This document shows positions 4,592 to 5,866 of a stretch of DNA of 5,866 bases, piece after piece. Source of the stretch: Cloacimonetes bacterium UBA6081 (lineage in GTDB: Bacteria > Cloacimonadota > Cloacimonadia > Cloacimonadales > Cloacimonadaceae); NCBI GenBank assembly GCA_002428685.1, contig DIXL01000036.1:1-5866 (forward strand). The letters run 5' to 3'. Position 1 is the first letter of the stretch, and every line of letters starts with the position of its first letter. The notes beneath the pieces were generated by a model. It was not told where the DNA came from. It worked only from the letters and a program-made list of their open reading frames with translations, and made no database searches. The translations under genes and the position numbers were made by a program.

Positions 4592-5758
4592 GTGGATATC
4601 CCTTCTGGCAGCAACTACCTGAGGCTGCGCCTTTCCAGCAAGTTTGATGGCAGCACCAAATATGCGCATTGGGACTACGTCAAAGTGGAAAAAACACCCA
4701 TCCCCAATGCTGCTCCTGTAGTTTCCAATGTAACAGCCAGCCAGCGCACCGATGGCAGCAAGATAGTGGACATCTGGTATGATCTGTTTGATGCCAATGA
4801 TGAACTGTGCGATATCAGTGTAAAACTCAGCGATAACGGTGGTGCCAGCTATGAGATTATCCCCAGTCCCGCCCACTTAAGCGGGGACTTTGGTGATGAC
4901 CTGCCATCCGGCTCCAATAAACACATCGTCTGGAATGCCGGAGCGGAAAGCTACACTTTGGATACCAGCTATCTATATCGCGTTTATGCCGATGACGGAT
5001 ATTCACCACCCATGCCGGAGAACTTTGTCTTGGTGGAGGGCGGCAGCTTCAACAACGGCACTTCTAATGTGACAGTCAGCAGCTTTTATATGGATAAATA
5101 TGAGCTTACGCAGTCAGGTTATCAGGCTGTGATGGGCAGCAATCCAGCCTTAAACTATGGGGTTGGCAGTAACTACCCCGTATATTATGTGAGTTGGTTC
5201 AATGCCATTGAATACTGCAACCGGCGTAGTATGCAAGAGGGGCTTACACCTTGCTACGGCTATAGCAGCTATGGCACTAATCCCGATAACTGGCCAGCGG
5301 GCTGGAATACCAATTCCAGCAACCACACCAATGTAAGCTGCAACTGGACTGCCAATGGTTATAGATTGCCCACTGAGATGGAATGGATGTTTGCGGCACG
5401 GGGTGGAAATCTGACTCATAACTACACCTATAGTGGCAGTAACGACATCAATGCCGTTGCGTGGTACACATCCAATTCCGGTAGTGCAGCCCACTCAGTA
5501 GGCACCAAGGCAGCCAATGAACTGGGCATATTTGATATGTCTGGCAACGTTTGGGAGTGGAACTGGGACATCTACGGCAGCTATCCCAGTGGTACTCAGA
5601 CCGATCCACATGGAGCTACCAGCGGTTCTACCCGTGTGAGGCGCGGCGGTGGCTGGGGCCACGATGCTAACTACTGCACCGTTTCCTACCGGAACGGCGG
5701 TAGTGTGGCTAACTACTTTTTCAATTTAGGCTTCCGCTGCGTCAGGGTTTCCCCTTGA
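4592..5758 (+). CDS. C-terminal fragment carrying the SUMF1/FGE-sulfatase-like domain
   Basis: The open frame resumes at 4505; the first possible restart is the GTG at 4592, giving 388 residues. No good ribosome site precedes that GTG and there would be no signal peptide, so independent expression is doubtful. Counting from the GTG: the end of the jelly-roll module (1-33), an Ig-like module (about 41-137, APVVSNV to YRVYADDG) and a SUMF1 domain (about 144-388). SUMF1 landmarks are FVLVEGGSF (145-153), PVYYVSWFNAIEYCN (196-210), YRLPTEMEWMFAARGG (257-272), GIFDMSGNVWEW (312-323), RRGGGW (350-355) and GFRC (380-383). The paired C-x4-C active-site cysteines of true formylglycine-generating enzymes are not seen; the segment reads YCTVSYRN with one cysteine. 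It is therefore more likely a binding domain of this fold than a sulfatase-activating enzyme. Confidence 0.6.
   Translation: MDIPSGSNYLRLRLSSKFDGSTKYAHWDYVKVEKTPIPNAAPVVSNVTASQRTDGSKIVDIWYDLFDANDELCDISVKLSDNGGASYEIIPSPAHLSGDFGDDLPSGSNKHIVWNAGAESYTLDTSYLYRVYADDGYSPPMPENFVLVEGGSFNNGTSNVTVSSFYMDKYELTQSGYQAVMGSNPALNYGVGSNYPVYYVSWFNAIEYCNRRSMQEGLTPCYGYSSYGTNPDNWPAGWNTNSSNHTNVSCNWTANGYRLPTEMEWMFAARGGNLTHNYTYSGSNDINAVAWYTSNSGSAAHSVGTKAANELGIFDMSGNVWEWNWDIYGSYPSGTQTDPHGATSGSTRVRRGGGWGHDANYCTVSYRNGGSVANYFFNLGFRCVRVSP
5641..5757 (+). other. Variable-region-like C-terminal segment of the SUMF1 domain
   Basis: The segment runs from RRGGGW to the end of the gene. It has the skeleton seen in C-type-lectin/SUMF1 targets of diversity-generating retroelements: RGGxW, then short runs of surface residues between fixed A, C, V, S, R and a final GFR near the C-terminus. 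The putative variable positions (G, H, D after W; N, Y; Y; N, G, G, S; N, Y, F, F, N) are nearly all coded by codons ending in C or T, many of them AAC or TAC. This is what mutated AAY template codons would give. No template repeat is present in the window, so assignment as a true variable region is inference. Confidence 0.3.
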
Positions 5759-5773
5759 TTTTTGTTTTTTGTC

Positions 5774-5803
5774 CTTTTTGCCTTTTGCAAATTCCGCAAA
5801 AAG
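5774..5803 (+). other. A/T-rich stem-loop just after the SUMF1-domain gene
   Basis: CTTTTTGC (5774-5781) and GCAAAAAG (5796-5803) form an 8-bp perfect stem around a 14-nt loop. An alternative 6-bp pairing, TTTTGC with GCAAAA, has a 7-nt loop. It lies 15 nt after the stop codon and follows a T-rich run, but no T-run follows the stem, so it is not a canonical intrinsic terminator on either strand. Confidence 0.4.
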
Positions 5804-5834
5804 CAGTAGCACAATACGCGAACGACAAGGTGGG

Positions 5835-5863
5835 GGTGCAGGGGGGATTATTCCCCCTGCCCC
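5835..5863. other. Strong GC-rich hairpin downstream of the secreted-protein operon
   Basis: GCAGGGGG (5838-5845) pairs perfectly with CCCCCTGC (5853-5860). The stem closes further with a G-T wobble and an A-T pair around a 3-nt loop. Beyond a T/C mismatch the outer bases GG (5835-5836) and CC (5862-5863) can also pair. It is the strongest secondary structure visible at this end. No T-run follows within the last bases of the window, so terminator function is unproven. Confidence 0.5.
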
Positions 5864-5866
5864 GGG

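Larger units (their letters stand above)
4157..5758 (+). pseudogene. Secreted jelly-roll/Ig/SUMF1-domain protein interrupted by an in-frame TGA
   Basis: One frame of 533 codons runs from the ATG at 4157 to TGA at 5756-5758 and is broken only by TGA at 4502-4504 (codon 116). Sense continues in the same frame on both sides (TNDY, stop, RYSVKYDNGTNW), in the middle of one domain, so this is a split gene and not two genes. Layout by codon: signal peptide 1-23; a jelly-roll-like module, about 26-178, starting YLQSFES and ending HWDYVKVE; an Ig-like module, about 186-282; and a SUMF1/FGE-sulfatase domain, about 289-533. There are no other frameshifts or stops, which points to a recent nonsense mutation, a sequencing error or readthrough. 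TGA ends neighbouring genes and Trp is TGG, so wholesale recoding of TGA is not supported. It is coupled to the upstream secreted protein. Confidence 0.75.

Overview
This window looks like chromosomal DNA from an uncultured-type Gram-negative-like bacterium. The style of the secreted proteins recalls Candidatus Cloacimonadota: Ser/Thr-rich Ig-like modules, FnIII-like modules and a C-terminal SUMF1 (formylglycine-enzyme-like) domain ending in GFRCVRVSP. That assignment is inference from protein style, since there is no rRNA or other phylogenetic marker in the window. No tRNA, CRISPR array, integrase or transposase gene was seen. Genes end in TAA, TAG and TGA, and tryptophan is written TGG, so the standard code applies.

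Left part (1-2811, minus strand). A small membrane-anchored, pilin-like protein gene (86-517) lies downstream of a three-gene operon that reads leftward: a GntR/YtrA-type regulator (2437-2811), an ABC ATPase (1593-2444) and an ABC-2 permease (752-1606). The three genes overlap by 8 and 14 nt, so they are probably translationally coupled. The operon ends at a clear Rho-independent terminator (676-720). This is the classic layout of a self-regulated YtrA-type exporter: the regulator senses a stress or ligand and represses its own operon, while the ATPase and permease form the transporter. The substrate cannot be read from sequence.

Middle part (2812-3380). A non-coding, AT-rich divergent intergenic region of about 570 bp holds an unexplained repeat structure. 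Near-identical 22-bp inverted repeats (2925-2946 and 3232-3253) bound a 329-bp block. At least four copies of a 19-bp motif, GTCACYGAAATCTGCAAAT, occur in both orientations. A second motif, CACTTGGACAAAATAG, forms a perfect 16-bp inverted pair. Candidate promoters for the two divergent operons flank the block.

Right part (3381-5866, plus strand). Two coupled genes (ATGA overlap) encode secreted proteins. The first has a signal peptide, a Kre9-like Ser/Thr-rich Ig-type module and an FnIII-like module. The second is a large secreted protein with a jelly-roll-like module, an Ig-like module and a SUMF1/C-type-lectin-fold domain, but it is split by a single in-frame TGA at 4502-4504 in an otherwise intact 533-codon frame. 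The last ~40 codons resemble the variable region of targets of diversity-generating retroelements. No template repeat or reverse transcriptase is inside the window, so that remains a hypothesis. Two hairpins, one of them strongly GC-rich, follow the gene before the window ends.
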